Assembly: GCA_014773175.1 (NCBI GenBank)
Contig: VXCM01000241.1
Location: 124,001-188,000 of the forward strand
Direction of reading: 5' to 3'
Source of the DNA: Lucifuga dentata
Taxonomy: Eukaryota > Chordata > Actinopteri > Ophidiiformes > Bythitidae
Length of the DNA stretch: 64,000 nt
Positions 43,264-55,919 of the stretch are shown piece by piece. The position numbers were made by a program, and so were the translations under genes. The notes beneath the pieces were generated by a model that was not told where the DNA came from, did not search any database, and saw only the letters and a program-made list of their open reading frames with translations. Numbering within the stretch: position 1 is the stretch's first letter; the number at the start of each line of letters is the position of its first letter.

Positions 43264-45657
43264 TCAAGTATACTTTATGTTTTTCCTCTTGAGGCTTCAT
43301 CTTCAGTCTTACCCCTCATTCATATTCTGAATACTCATTTGCTTAAATAGACAGTAAGAAGAGAAGAAGCCTTGCACAAATTGCAACCATGTGCAACGTA
43401 TAGGAATACTGACCACTTGTGCAGCAGGAGGGTCTCTCAATGAATCTCCATAGCACTTTGATATTCTACAGGAAACAAGGACAGGAAATGTGCATTGCTT
43501 AGGGATGCCAGGATACGCTGGACACACTCGCCACTGAGCAAACCAGAGCAGACGGCAGCAGCTGGTTGCATTTGCTTTTGCCCTGGGCAGACCAATCTAG
43601 GTCTTAGCAAGACCCAGACAAATTTCCTGGTTGATAACAGCAATTTCTCTCCTGAGTTGCAAAACTTTACGCAGATAGACCAGGAGTGTTGTTCAAACCT
43701 TTCAGAGAGGTATTTAAAGGGAAAGAGGTCCACATTTAACCACTTTCATAATGTTGAAAACAGCTATAGAAAAGAAACCTGAAGATGCAGGTGTAGCTTT
43801 TTCTAGAAGCAATAATGTCTTTCATTTATTCAATGCACTTTATCACATGGCTGTTACTAAGTGAAAGAAACAGGAGCTACACGATGAAGACACAAAAATC
43901 AATAATAAAATTAAATACATAGTCTTGTGCACACAGTGTTTAGGAAGGGAATAAAGCTCATATTAGGGAGCAGAAAAGTTTTGTCACTTAGATATCTTGT
44001 CAGAAAATGTATCACTAAAGCTTCTTCAAAGATAGATGTAATATTAAGACGGGAAGAATATTGTCCAAAATTCTTTATCCAACGGCAACATCCATCTTTA
44101 CAAAGGAGCTGCAGCTTAGTTCAGCAGAATTCAAGCATTAAACAGCAGTCATCTTTATGACAACATGACAACATTTATGCTACCAACCATGAAAACTTGT
44201 TGATACTGGATGTTCAATTTATATTCCCTATCTGTTTATCTTGCAGTAATTATCAATGACTGAAGAAGACAAGATAGATACTGCAAAGGGAAAACATGGA
44301 AATAAAAAAGCTAGATGAAATCATTTGTTCACAAAATAGCATCTGGAATAAATTAAACATCACACATTGAACATCACATATTAATCGTGTTGTGATATTC
44401 CTTATACAGTGGTAGCATGTTAAAAGGCTGCAACAGCTGCCAAGCACATCAAAGGCCTTCAGCTAACAGAACAAGCTGTTTCAGTTCGTTACAGGGCTAA
44501 ATTATAGTGCTGTTCAAAGTTAACACCTTGAAAAATATTGATGGTCTTCAAGATAACCTGGCTTACCCGGCTTCTATCAAGTTTGATTTGGATGTGCACT
44601 GCTACTGCAAAGAATTGTGAAAATATCTACCTGTCTTGTAAATCAGTGAAAAAAAGGGAAAACTTGATAAAAGATTAAATAATTTTTCAGAAACTGAGTC
44701 ATCACGTCTTTGCATACATTCTAGCAGCAGAGTCAATGATCTGATACTCTGCTTCTGATACTATATATGCACAAGATTGTCCTCAAATTTGCATGTGATT
44801 AAACTTATGTCTGTAGTGTGTGTGTATGTGTGTGTGTGAGAGACTGTCTGGCAGATGAGAAATGTGAGAACCAAGGCCAATGCAAAGAAAGGAGTGGGAA
44901 CGCTACCAAGCTGGAGAAAACAGTCAAAACACTTGCTGATGCAAAGCAGGTCAAAACCACTACAACAATCCACAACGGCCAGACACACACCCAAGTATTT
45001 ACAACATGCGGGTCAAAGGTTTATGGAAACAGACAAGAGGGTTTACTATGTGGAAATATTCATACGCATAGAATTACAAAACAGAGCTTTTGTGAAGTAA
45101 TGATTTGAGTGGGAGCTTGACAGCTTGACAGATATTAATATTAGATATTATAACTCAGGTTCTAGGACATATTTATTATATTTGAGTCATGTTCAGACAA
45201 CAGCAATAATCAAATCATGAAAACAACATTCATGATAACACAGTCAATCTCTCATTGTCTTGCAGCTTTAATTGGCAATGCAAAGTCTTGATAATCTTGC
45301 TATCTTGGGATCTGGGGTCAGTATGACTTTTTGACAGATGATGTATTTATCAAACACAGAGAGAAAGATTTCATAGTTGTGTAGCAAGTTCATTGGACTG
45401 GTTTACTTGGTTCTGGTTCTGGAGAGGGATATACTGTAGAGTAGATTAGAGTATGTTAGTTAGCCTGTTTGTTGCTTAGAAACTCTCACTGCCCCAGTTC
45501 TCTGAACAATTAGTAATAAAACACTGCATTTGGCAGTAACCACAACTTATTATCCAATCATTCTTCATGCACCAGCTAGCTATGCTAATGGTCCAGTCGG
45601 AGTTTTTACAGTGCCAATATTTGGTGTAAGGATGCATTTGAATTCAACTATCAAAGA

Positions 45658-46092
45658 CAGTGAATAACAGTTGCAAATTTAAAGGATTTGTCACTAGATC
45701 TGGTGACTGTTAAGGCCCCTTCAGGAATTAAAAAATAAAAAGAGATTTCTGACAAATTTAACACCTTTTGGGGAGACATCACTGATTTTCATGAGAGTTG
45801 TCAGACTTACTCTGTGAATCTCTCCCTCATGACTTGGTTGCGGCACAGTGTGTGTGTGATAGTGCAGGCAGGCACGTTAAGATAGGGAACAATATAACCA
45901 GAAATAGAAACATTTTGTGGCAACTTGGCAAGGCTTAAAACAAAAAATTTTAGAAATAAAAAGACATGCAAGTTGCTACATGGTGATGATGTAATTTTTC
46001 AAAATTAGCTGACGATGTCATTTTGTGACTTCTAGCAACTTTTGGAGCAGGCTTTGGCGACTTTCCACAGAAAAGAGTTGGCAACACTGTGA
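45658..46092. mobile_element. hAT-like non-autonomous element remnant
   Basis: The right end is GAGTTGGCAACACTG, and the interior has GACTTCTAGCAACTTTTGGA, GGCTTTGGCGACTTT and (left part) TTGTCACTAGATCTGGTGAC. These match a fish repeat whose ends read CAGTGTTGCCAACT with a GCGACTTT-rich body. The left end is degraded (CAGTGAATAACAGTTGC). No transposase frame is present. The family call is from memory of such repeats. Confidence 0.5.
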
Positions 46093-48309
46093 ATAATTCA
46101 ATGTAATACACGAAAGTACTATAATGTCATTGCATTGAAATGAGGCAATGACTGATATTGGCTTGGGTTATACATGTTTCCGTGCTATGAAATAGATCAA
46201 GGAAGAAATATATCAATAGACAGAATTATTTTTTCAGGTTATCAAAGCCAAATGCATAAATCAAGCTATGACAATGCCAAAATCTGCCCACAATCTCATA
46301 TAAGTACATCAAACCTGTACAACTAGGACAACTGTACTTCTCATTGCTGCAAAAGACAAATGAAGCCTTTTCTGTCCTGTTTGTCCATCCTGGTGCAATC
46401 AGACTGCAGGGGCCATAACCTGTCAGTATTTGCCCCTTAAAACATGATTTGTTTGCACTGAACCAGAAGAACCAAGCCATAAATCCTTATGAGAGATGCC
46501 ACCTGCCGCCATGGGTTCAAGCCTCATAAAGGGGGTGTATTGCACAACATATGAGGTCATCACTGTGTCTGTAACTTGGACCAAAGCAGTCCAGTCTTAA
46601 GTTGTCACAAAATCCCACAAAAACTGTTTATTTTCAGCATGACACTTTGACATATTTGGTGGATCAAATAAACACAAAACATTTTAGTGACTATTACATC
46701 TCCAGTTTTGACCCAAGAGTAGGTTCTGGCCCACAGATTGAGAAATTTTCAATAATGTATGATGCACTAACCAGTCCCATGAACCTTAGCTGGGAGAACT
46801 TGGTTATGGATAAAGATCAACCCAGAAACAGCACGACTGCTGCTGAGAGCCTGCATGGGTGATGAACACAAGAGGCCAAAAGGGTCTCACAGTGATCCCA
46901 CAGAGACTTCAACTTAACTTCAAATCCATCACTTCCATGGAACACAGAGAACAAGAAAGCTCAAGCTTTCAAGCTTGATAAGCCAAATCCAACACAAACA
47001 CTGATGTCATCACAAAAGTGGCCTGGACAAGGGCATGGTAATGATGGACTGATTTAAATAATGGGAAACTATAATGAGATAAATACGTAAGAAGCTGATG
47101 TTTTTCTTATGAAATCACGTTACCTACAAATCAGATGTGAGAATACCCTGTTGTTTCAACTTAGATTTTTTCTTATAATTTAAGATTTTATAAAATTTTG
47201 TTAAATGTATGATACAATCCAAACAGTGCAGAAATCTTGTGAGTAACTTAACTATTTTAAAGTACTGTGCCTCTCTGCTCACGTCATGAAAAGAGCACCT
47301 GAGAGTGTAACAATGGGATCACTTGTATTAGCATTCTTAGTTTTCTGGCAGGTAGCTGCTTGAATAGGCTCTAATAGGATCAAGGAAGAAAAGCTGACAT
47401 AAAAATAATCCTGCATAACAATTTGCATATTCTTTAACGATGAATAGTACAGTTCACCAGATGTCACGGTTGCACTCTGAACACAAAGTCTTCGGCCACA
47501 GCCATCGCCAATGCTTCCAAGCCACAAGTAAGCTCTTACCAGGTGCCAAATATGTAAGGATCAAGTCTCAAGCCACCCACATAGGGATCTGGACTCAAGG
47601 TTTTCCTCCACTTTGTGATAATGACCACTTCTTCAGGACTATGGATGGAAAGTCCAGTTAAATCATAAATCCTGAGTTGTGTTTTTGATTGTAGGAAAAA
47701 CAGATTAATGCAACTCATGATTTCAGAAGAGGGATTGCGAGGTTTAGGGACCATTAAGGAAGGACCAGGTTATGCAAGTGGAAGAGAAAGTGCTGATAGA
47801 GCTCAGTATTAAAATTCAAAATAAATATGTGATTTTTCTTCTTGTGGCAAAAACAAAAAAGCAAAGACAAGGTGCAAACATGTGGAACAGAGACAGAATT
47901 CTCATCCACAACTGCAGAGACCAGGGTTTTTGGCTGTGTTTGCAGGTGCAAAGTCGGTAAGGATGTTGCTCTTATATAGCAACTGCTGTGGTCAGAGTGA
48001 TGGGGTGGCAGCATGAACCTCCTGCATTTAAAACCTCAGTTAAACTCAAGTCTGGCAGGAAAAGAAACAATTGGTGACACAATGTGGGAGACAATATGTG
48101 ACATGTGGTTACCTACACCCTCTCCAGACCAACAGTAGCGTTGCAGTGACAAGGATTGCGAGAGTATCGGTAATGGGACATTCCACATTTGGAGAAACAG
48201 GCAAACAAATCTGAAGAGGAACTAATAAAGAAGTTTAAGTTCAGAAAATGCTATAAAGCCATTACTTAAGTCAAGGCGTTGTCTTTTAAAATTAAAACGT
48301 TATTGTAAA

Positions 48310-48315
48310 CTAATG

Positions 48316-48353
<38 letters not shown>

Positions 48354-48870
48354 CTTTATTTATATAGCACCTTTAAAAACAGAGTTTACAAAGTGCTTTG
48401 ACNAATAATAATAATAACCTTTATTTATATAGCACCTTTAAAAACAGAGTTTACAAAGTGCTTTGACAATTAATAAAAGAATCAATAAAACAGTCAGATG
48501 AAACACAAAACAAAAAATAGGGCATTAAAAACAATACAGCAAACAATAAAAAAAATATATCACATAAAAGCAAGTCTATAAAAATGGGTCTTAAGCTGTA
48601 ATTTAAAAGCAGACACTGATTTGGCAAGCCTCAGATCCTCTGGCAGATCATTCTAGAGCTTTGGGTCTCTAACCACAAAGGCCGGGTCACCTTTGATTTT
48701 CAGGTTAGATTTGATAATTATAAGGAGCTTAGAGCCAGAGGATCTGAGGCTGCGTGCTGGCTCGTAAGATGTTAACATGTCACAAATATACGAGCCAGAC
48801 CTAAATGAGCTTTAAAAGCAGTAAGAATAATTTTAAAATCAATTCTAAAATGGACAGGGAGACAGGGCGT
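48310..48870 (-). mobile_element. Degenerate LINE 3' end with (ATT)n tail
   Basis: Read on the minus strand it ends GCTATATAAATAAAGGTTATT followed by (ATT)n, a typical fish LINE 3' tail. Upstream, the broken frame still shows LPVHFRIDFKIILTAFKA, then SDPLALSSL-type and RPIFIDLLL-type pieces. This fits the conserved C-terminal segment after the reverse-transcriptase domain of CR1/L2/Rex-like fish LINEs (LPVxFRIxFKxLLxxFKAL...). Stops and frameshifts show it is dead. It contains an assembly duplication at 48339-48467. Confidence 0.6.
48339..48467. other. 64-bp exact duplication around an N (assembly artefact)
   Basis: 48339-48402 and 48404-48467 are the same sequence on the two sides of the N at 48403, within the LINE tail and AAT repeat. 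Confidence 0.88.
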
Positions 48871-50603
48871 GAGATTAATTTTTGATTAATGCCAGGAAGA
48901 CGGGAGTTGCAATAGTCCAGTCTGCAGAAAATAAGGCTGTGAATATCATTAAAGAACCAGTATCTAAGATAAGCCACTTGTTATCAAAGCTTGGAGTATG
49001 CAGGCCTCTGAATACATCATTGCAGCCAGTGCATGTATTATTTCTGTCATGGACAGGAGTTCCAGAGGCCTTGCCCAGGAGAGTCCCAGCCACAGGGCCT
49101 ATCTGCCAAGACCCCGCTCATTGCTCATCTGCTGTCTAGACTGCCTCCAGGCCTTTCCCGCCACAGCCTGATCCAGTCAGCAGCCAGTCAGCCACTGCCA
49201 GCCAGCATGCATCGAACCATCCCTCTTACTCTCAACTGGCCCCAGCAGTTCAAAAGAAATCCCACCTCCATCAGAAGAACTATCACCTCTGCCACACTGA
49301 GTGGATGACTGTAACCATTACAGTAGTATGCTTTACAGACATCATGAAGCACAGCCAGACTGGCATAAATGTATGCCTGCACGTTGCTGGATCAGACAAA
49401 TAAATGAAAGCCAACTAAAGGGTTTGGATGAAAATGTTTGTCCAATCTACTGTAAAAATATGCTATAAATAACACAAAAATTGGAACAATGTTGAAAATG
49501 GACTGTTTGCATATTTTTTGACCAGATAATGAGTTTTGAGAATATAATATAAAAGTAAGATTCCAGCATATTACACAGCATTTAACAAAGACTTACATAG
49601 GTGGTTTTGGTTTGACAGCTCACTCCTCAGTCCCAGGTGATAGTTTTTGTTACCTGCTGTTATGAAGATACATCATAAAACGCCTCAGCTCTAACTTTAG
49701 CTCCTGCTGGATTTTTCATGTTTGCCTGTCTCTCTCTCAGCTGACATCTGAACCTCTTGTGAAATGTGTGTGACCACAGTCCTGTCTCTGTCCAGCCATA
49801 CAAGGCTTGAGCATCAAAGATGGTTGTAAATGTCTTATAGATGGGTGAGAATATCTGGGGGTAAAGGAATGTAACATGTCAAAAATAGATACACAAGCTG
49901 AAGGACTTATTCCTGAAGAAAGTCCCCTCTAGTAATCCTTCAGCTTTTTCCCACACTTTAAAGTGTTACGGGAAAGGGGATGTTTAATTGTGTATGTTCT
50001 GCCTGTATAATGTTAAGAATGTTTGAAGCACTTTACAGGCCAATGCATAAAGCTGATGGAGTTTTAACTCCAGAGTTTTTCTATTGTCATTTACACCGTA
50101 ACATAGATATTTTACCTTTTGTCATCTACTTCTAGGAATTATCCACCACAGCTGGATGAAATCGTTCTGCAAATTCTGCTGAATCTAAAATTTCCCACAA
50201 ACTCAATGGCCTTCAAATTCAGTCACTGTTTACTCTTGATGTTGCCTTCATGGTCTTTACAATTTGTTTCCTTCCTGTGACCGAGGTTATGGACAAAGTC
50301 ACCATAGATTCCACTGTGTGTTTCAGCCAGACTTGTATCTTGACAACAACAGGAGAAAAACATCCAGTTTGGAGAGGAGCCTCTGCAGTCTTGTTTGTGG
50401 AGATTCAGTCAATAACGGGGTATGTGGCTCGAGTTTGTATTCAGCAAGCTTGCAAGAACAAGTACTGTAGGTACTTACCAAATGTATTTACTAAATGGCA
50501 CTGGAGTCTGTCACAGTATGATAGCGTGAAAAGTTTTCTTGATTGAAAAATTGTGAGCCTGACACAAAAATTGGTGATCAAGGTAATTTAAGATAATCAA
50601 TGG

Positions 50604-50956
50604 GCATAATGATGGCTCTGTGATTAGCACTGTCAACTCACAGCAAGCAAGTCCTGGGTTCAAATCTAACTGGGGCCCTTCTGTGTAGAGCTTGTATGTT
50701 CTCCCCATGTCTGCATGTGATTCCTTCAGTTGCTTCAGTTTCCTCCCACGGTCCACATGCAGATCAGATGGAAACTCTAAATTGCTAATAGGTATGAAGG
50801 TGTACATGTATGAGTTTGTCTTTTTATATGTTAGCCTTTTAGACTCGCGACCTGGTCAGGATGTACCCTGCCTCTCACCCAATCACCACTGAGATAGGTT
50901 TTCAGCACCCCACAACTCTGCACAGGCCAAGTGGGTATAGGGGATGGATGAATGGA
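50604..50956 (+). mobile_element. tRNA-derived SINE copy, diverged
   Basis: Same family as 51721-52093 but in plus orientation. The 5' end has a tRNA-like A-box region (GGCTCTGTGATTAGCACTG) and B-box-like GGGTTCAAATC, then CTTGTATGTTCTCCCCATG, CTCCCACGGTCCACATGCAG and CGCGACCTGGTCAGG. The tail is GGATGGATGAATGG. Many substitutions make it older than the 51.7-kb copy. Confidence 0.65.
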
Positions 50957-51240
50957 TCTGTACACACATCAGTTGGCTACCACCCAAGACCGTGGCTTTG
51001 AACTACACTCCTCACAAGCATTAAAGCAACATATTTTCACCATGGGCTATTTATGCTGTAACAGGTTAATCAAATGTGAAACCCATACAAAATGCTGATT
51101 TTGAATGATTGACCTCATCAGTTTTCTTCGTCCTTGTCCAAACATGAAGTTTTACCTAACTGTTATGCGAACAGTCTGTCTTTTGACATTGACTGTGCAA
51201 TTCCCTTCAGATTGCAATGCAAAGTGCCTTGCAATCTACC

Positions 51241-51271
51241 ACCACCACCAATATCTTGTATTGGTGGTGGT
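51241..51271. repeat. Perfect 13-bp inverted repeat
   Basis: ACCACCACCAATA at 51241-51253 pairs exactly with 51259-51271 over a 5-nt loop. The arms are a CCA/TGG trinucleotide repeat, so it may simply reflect repeat slippage. Confidence 0.85.
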
Positions 51272-51720
51272 AACCATTTCCCACCAATTGTTGATGGAGG
51301 TGCTTTCAGGAAGACAGCCTTCAAATCAGGAGACTAGGTCTCCTTATAGGTCCCATTGACAGGACCCATATCTGAGGACCACTGCATGTCAAAATCGACA
51401 AAGTATTAGCAGGTCCTTAGCAACAGATGTCCAGAAAACAACTGGTGTCCATCTATCAGATCAAACACTTAGGAACCACCTGCATGAACATCTCTAAACC
51501 TCCTGATGGCCAGAGGACCAGCCAGAGGCCCTGTTTTGACTCCAGGAAAACCACAGAGCATGGCTGAGTTTGCCAGCCAACTCCAGCCATGGCAGATAGA
51601 CCAGTGGGTACTGTTCTCTGATAACAACAGACATGTGAGAATCTGAAGAGGTTCAGGAGAACAATATTCAACATAACAGCTGGGACTCCTTTGAATCCTA
51701 ACAAAAATACTGATGTTTTA

Positions 51721-52093
51721 TCCATCCATCCATCCATTTTCTAAACCCATTCATCCTGTTGAGGGTCACAGGGGAGCTAGAGCCTATCCCAGCAGTCATA
51801 GGGCGAGAGGCGGGGTACACCCTGGACAGATCGCCAGTCTATCGCAGGGTTGACACAAGGACAGACAAACACATTCACGCTCTCATTCACACCTACGGGC
51901 AATTTAGAGTTCCCAATTCACCTGACATGCATGTCTTTGGAGGTGGGAGGAAGCCGGAGTACCCGGAGGGAACCCATGCAGACACGGGGAGAACATGCAA
52001 ACTCCACACAGAAAGGCCTGCCCCAGCCGGGAATCGAACTTCGACCTTCTTGCTGCGAGCAACAGCGCTAACCACTGCACCACCGTGCCGCCC
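51721..52093 (-). mobile_element. Intact tRNA-derived SINE with target-site duplication
   Basis: On the minus strand the element starts GGGCGGCACGGTGGTGCAGT and carries an A box (TGGTGCAGTGG) and a B box (GTTCGATTCC), like a tRNA promoter. It continues through a long unrelated body and ends in (TGGA)n, visible at the left as TCCATCCATCCATCC. It is flanked by a perfect 12-base direct repeat ACTGATGTTTTA (51709-51720 and 52094-52105), the target-site duplication of an insertion by retroposition. About 373 bp. Open frames across it are incidental. Confidence 0.8.
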
Positions 52094-53293
52094 ACTGATG
52101 TTTTATCTTGGATAAAATAATCTCAGAATATGGACAGAAAATACAGATGTTGATGGAATAGCTGAGGTCCTACTTCTGCAGACCAAACAATTTCACCATT
52201 AACTCACTAGAGGGTGCTGCACCACCCTGGCCTCAAAAGATTCTGATATTTGTTGACTTAATTAGTGTGATTGTTAGTGTGACTGCTCTTTGGATAAGGG
52301 AGGAGAAATGATCCACGCCTTCTGATGGGAACACAGGACAAAGCTTTCTCACCCACAGTTTTTCACTGTCAACGAGCCCTTGGCCTGTTGTAAGTTATCT
52401 GTCTGTGTGAATATACAATATTTTCTATGTAACTATATATTCCACTGATATGATGTTTAACAGCTGCATGTGGAAGAAAGCAGCTTGGACAGCTTGAAGT
52501 TACAGACTGGGCTTCTTACCAATGTAAACCACTCTTGAAATGTCACAATTTCTTTTTGCCCCCTGGCCAACAAAAACCAATATATGACGTCACAACTTCC
52601 CAAACCCAATACTATTACCTCTCCATCAGCCAATATATTAACTCCACATAACAAGTATTTTCTTTCAGCAAAATCTTTATATTTGTATTAATGATACTTG
52701 GTATGTCTGCTTAAATCTTAAATAAATGCTGATCCAAATTGAAACCATAAGGACTTTCCCTGTGAAACAATTTAGGATCTCAGCTTTCAAAATGGTCCTG
52801 GAAGTTTTGGTCTTTCAAGTCATATAAGAGCTATTTTTCATTTTTTTTCAGTCCATTCACATGCTGCCGATGGCAAAGCTTGCCAGTTCAGTAACAATAG
52901 CCTTGGGTGGAGTGCACAGCTGAGCTGGAGTCTGCAGCGCTTTGATTGCTGGAAAGATGGATGGACCAGTGACCCATCCTTAGGAGATTTTGTTACTCGT
53001 TGATTTGTGCAAGTTGGTGTTGTGCAGCAGACCTGGATCACATCATGCAGTCCAGTAACTCTTAGCATTTATTTTAACTTGCTTGAAAAAACAGATAAGT
53101 GGGGTGATTCATATAACTTATCAGTTAGAAAAGCAAACTTATGTTAAACCATGATTATATAACATTTTTAGCATTCATTCTACATTCCTGCATGAAAACA
53201 CAACACTCTGATAATGTAAAGGGTTATTTGCAAATTCTATTTCCCAGACTTTTTATTTGCTTAAGTTTCCATTTCCTCTGCCTTGATTGGATG

Positions 53294-53345
53294 CATCTGA
53301 AAATATCTAGAAATGTAACCATCTGAAAATATCTAGAAATATAAC
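53294..53345. repeat. 26-bp tandem duplication
   Basis: CATCTGAAAATATCTAGAAA plus six further bases occurs twice back to back with one base changed. Confidence 0.85.
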
Positions 53346-53721
53346 CACTGCCTCACTGGTTGAGTCTCATCTGTCCATGGCCTGTAGGCTGTTTCTCTTT
53401 CTTTCTCCTCTCTTGCTCACCTCACTCTCTCTGTACTGGCATCAACACTGGGCTTCGAGAGGCCTCTGGAGAGGGGGAAGCATGGGGAAACTTGGAACAA
53501 TATATTGTAGGTAAATAAATGCTCTGTTTAAAAAAGAATGCCTTTCCAAGCAGACTCAAGGCTCTCAGAGCAGCATGTGCCCCAAATAATGCCCTAATTA
53601 CTCCTATGATAATATAATAATGGTCCAACCTCTCTGAAGTCACTGGGTTCATTGTGAAAACAAAGACCAGGACTTTCAGACTGAGGGAAAAGCATCAGGA
53701 GACTTGACACAGGAGACTGCA

Positions 53722-53735
53722 CACTGCATATGAAG

Positions 53736-53772
<37 letters not shown>

Positions 53773-53802
53773 ATTACATTATGGGGANCACTGCATATGA
53801 AG

Positions 53803-53839
<37 letters not shown>

Positions 53840-53854
53840 ATTACATTATGGGGA
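53722..53854. other. 66-bp exact duplication around an N (assembly artefact)
   Basis: 53722-53787 and 53789-53854 match, separated by the N at 53788. Each holds a (CT)n run and TTATTACATTATGGGGA. This fits unmerged contig ends. Confidence 0.9.
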
Positions 53855-54746
53855 GCACAGTTCACATAGTCACATGTAGGAGTCACCTCCCATCTGGGCT
53901 GTCTGGGGACAAAAATCCAGAAATCCAGTCCCTGTAAGGTTAACCATTTACTTTTGGTTTAAGAATTGGTTTTAGGCTTACGGTTTGATTTAGGATTACG
54001 TTGAGGTAAGGGTGAGAGTTGAGGTTAGGCATTTAGCTTTTGTGGCTACAATTATGGTAAGCCACCAAAAAAGAGATGTAAGTTAATACAATGTCCCCAC
54101 AATTATAGGAATAGAATATTTGTGTTTGTGTGATTAGAATGTGGGTATCAACCTGGGGACAATGTCTCAGCACCACGTTGATCCGAATCTTTGGCTGGAG
54201 AGCAGCCTGACTATTGATACCAGATGAGAGGATTAGTCAAAATACTGAGCAGATGTGATGTTCACAGTCGTAACAAAAACAATAAAAAAAAAAGAAAGCA
54301 AAATCAATCATGCCTCAAAAGATAATGAATAGATTAAATAAGTTGGCTGTTTGATATATTGAAGTGGAAAATAATACCTTGTTTGGCTCCAATCTTTTAC
54401 TACATCATCAACTTAAGTTTAGAATTAAACAATTCAAAAGAAACTTTCAAGCTAAGGAGGGCCAGGCAAATCTCACATGCAGATAATAAAACATGTATAT
54501 TAATAGCGATTATGGCAGTGGACATTGAAAAATCCAGTGAAAGTGGGTAGTGAAAAATCCAAATGATTTTAACTAAAACATCAAATCTACAGAAACTTCA
54601 GAGGGTCACCACATTAAGTTCTTAAGTACATTTTTAAACTCTGAAAATAAAGTCTGTATATCTTCTGCTTTCTTTTTTAAAGTTTATTTCAGTTGTCAAA
54701 AAATGATGGCAGAACAAGAAGTCAAATTTATGCAACAAAGAAAACC

Positions 54747-54807
54747 TCAGAGGACCATACCAGTGGTTTTGCATGTTTGAGGCCAATAAATGTATACCCA
54801 CATATCC
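54747..54807 (+). repeat. Dispersed ~60-bp repeat, copy 2
   Basis: AGGACCATACCAGTGG, then TTTTGCATGTTTGAGGCCAA, then TAAATG...ACCCACATA match the terminal repeat of the 60642-61200 element. The leading TTAA is not preserved. No partner end was seen to the right. Confidence 0.7.
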
Positions 54808-55144
54808 AGTCAGGTGATAAATTAATTTTTATCTGTGAACAACCAAAAAACCCATCAGGAAAAAATTCACTTAGAGCCTTGGTGTTGTGCACAGTATTGG
54901 ATCAGAGCTAGGAAGTAGAAATATTCAGCTAATCTGACAGATTTATCCTCTAAGTGACACATTTCCATCCACATAAAACTTCCAATGTAATAAAGCAATG
55001 CAGCAGTGCTGAGTTGGAGCTGAAATGTATGGATGCTGAAACAGAAGAGAAAATCTGCACCAGGCTTGAGTGATATATCTCTTCACCATTCCAGCACCTG
55101 AAAAGTCCATCACTTCCAAGATGATATTTGGGAAAGAACAACCA

Positions 55145-55146
<2 letters not shown>

Positions 55147-55187
<41 letters not shown>
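55147..55187. repeat. (GA)n microsatellite
   Basis: An uninterrupted GA run of about 40 bases. Confidence 0.95.
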
Positions 55188-55190
<3 letters not shown>

Positions 55191-55870
55191 AAATTGTTCC
55201 TGCGTCACGTTGCTTTAATTTGTTCACCAGCTGGCAATGAAAATGATGATCTGCAGAAGGGTTTTTTTTAAATACTTGGCTCTGTGTCTGCCCTGGCAAA
55301 TCACATGGCTGGACCCACACACTGAACAAGTGTAGTCTTTATAGTATTATGAAAATGACAATAAGACTGATAGGACACATGAAACCAGCTCTCATACTGA
55401 TTTGACTAATGAAACAGCTGGATCTGAGTTTATATGCATGTTCTGACCAGTGAAGCATCTGGAAAGCGTGAATTTTATCAAATGCACATGGATGGAAATG
55501 TGACTGTTTTAAGCCTTTGACACTTGTTGAAGAAAACTAATAGTTATATTGGGAAGTCCTGTCACAATTATTTTCAACTTTAGTTCATTAAACCACTAAT
55601 AGCAATTCAAAAGTTTTATATCTCCAATCATTTGCCTGTTTTCTCATTTCCACGCATCTTTCCTGCTTCTGGTTGGAGTTACTCGATTATTCATTTTTTT
55701 ATCATATTTGCTTTTCCGCGTTCTGTATATGTGCAAACCCAAGCAGATGTCTTGATGAAAGTAGGTATGATTTGCCAGGAAAGGGTCTGAAGAAACCAAA
55801 CATTACGTCTCCAAATGATGCTGTGTTTCAGGTGACAAAGAGGGGCTTGTGCGCACCTCCAGGGCAGGCG

Positions 55871-55900
55871 CACTTCCTGCATTGTGCAATATATAAACCC
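55871..55900 (+). promoter_or_regulatory. pi15: pi15 core promoter (ETS / C/EBP / TATA)
   Basis: In 30 bp there are CACTTCCTG (ETS-type GGAA core on the reverse strand), ATTGTGCAAT (55881-55890, C/EBP-like palindrome) and TATATAAA (55890-55897). A transcription start is expected about 25-30 bp downstream, near 55920-55928. The position, about 370 bp before the pi15 start codon with one probable UTR intron between, fits the pi15 promoter. Inferred from motifs. Confidence 0.6.
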
Positions 55901-55919
55901 GCAAAGTGGGACTCCTTCC

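Larger units (their letters stand above)
23225..55870. other. gdap1-pi15 intergenic region, no gene supported
   Basis: About 33 kb of mostly AT-rich sequence. The human interval between these genes is also non-coding and long. I find no multi-exon gene and no frame resembling a known protein; the longest frames (136 aa at 40659-41069, 118 aa at 51759-52115) are chance or lie in a SINE. Contents listed separately: CTCF-like site 24674, SINE copies at 41.7-42.5, 50.6 and 51.7 kb, LINE remnant 48.3-48.9 kb, hAT-like remnant 45.7-46.1 kb, mini inverted repeats, microsatellites and Ns at 25336, 26112, 43223, 48403 and 53788. Unrecognised distant enhancers may be present. Confidence 0.7.

Noticed and set aside
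52020..52093. tRNA gene on the minus strand
   Set aside because: A-box and B-box sequences belong to the head of a SINE; there is no complete cloverleaf and the element has a SINE body, tail and target duplication.
51759..52115. 118-residue open frame and several overlapping frames
   Set aside because: All lie in the tRNA-SINE at 51721-52093, which is non-coding.
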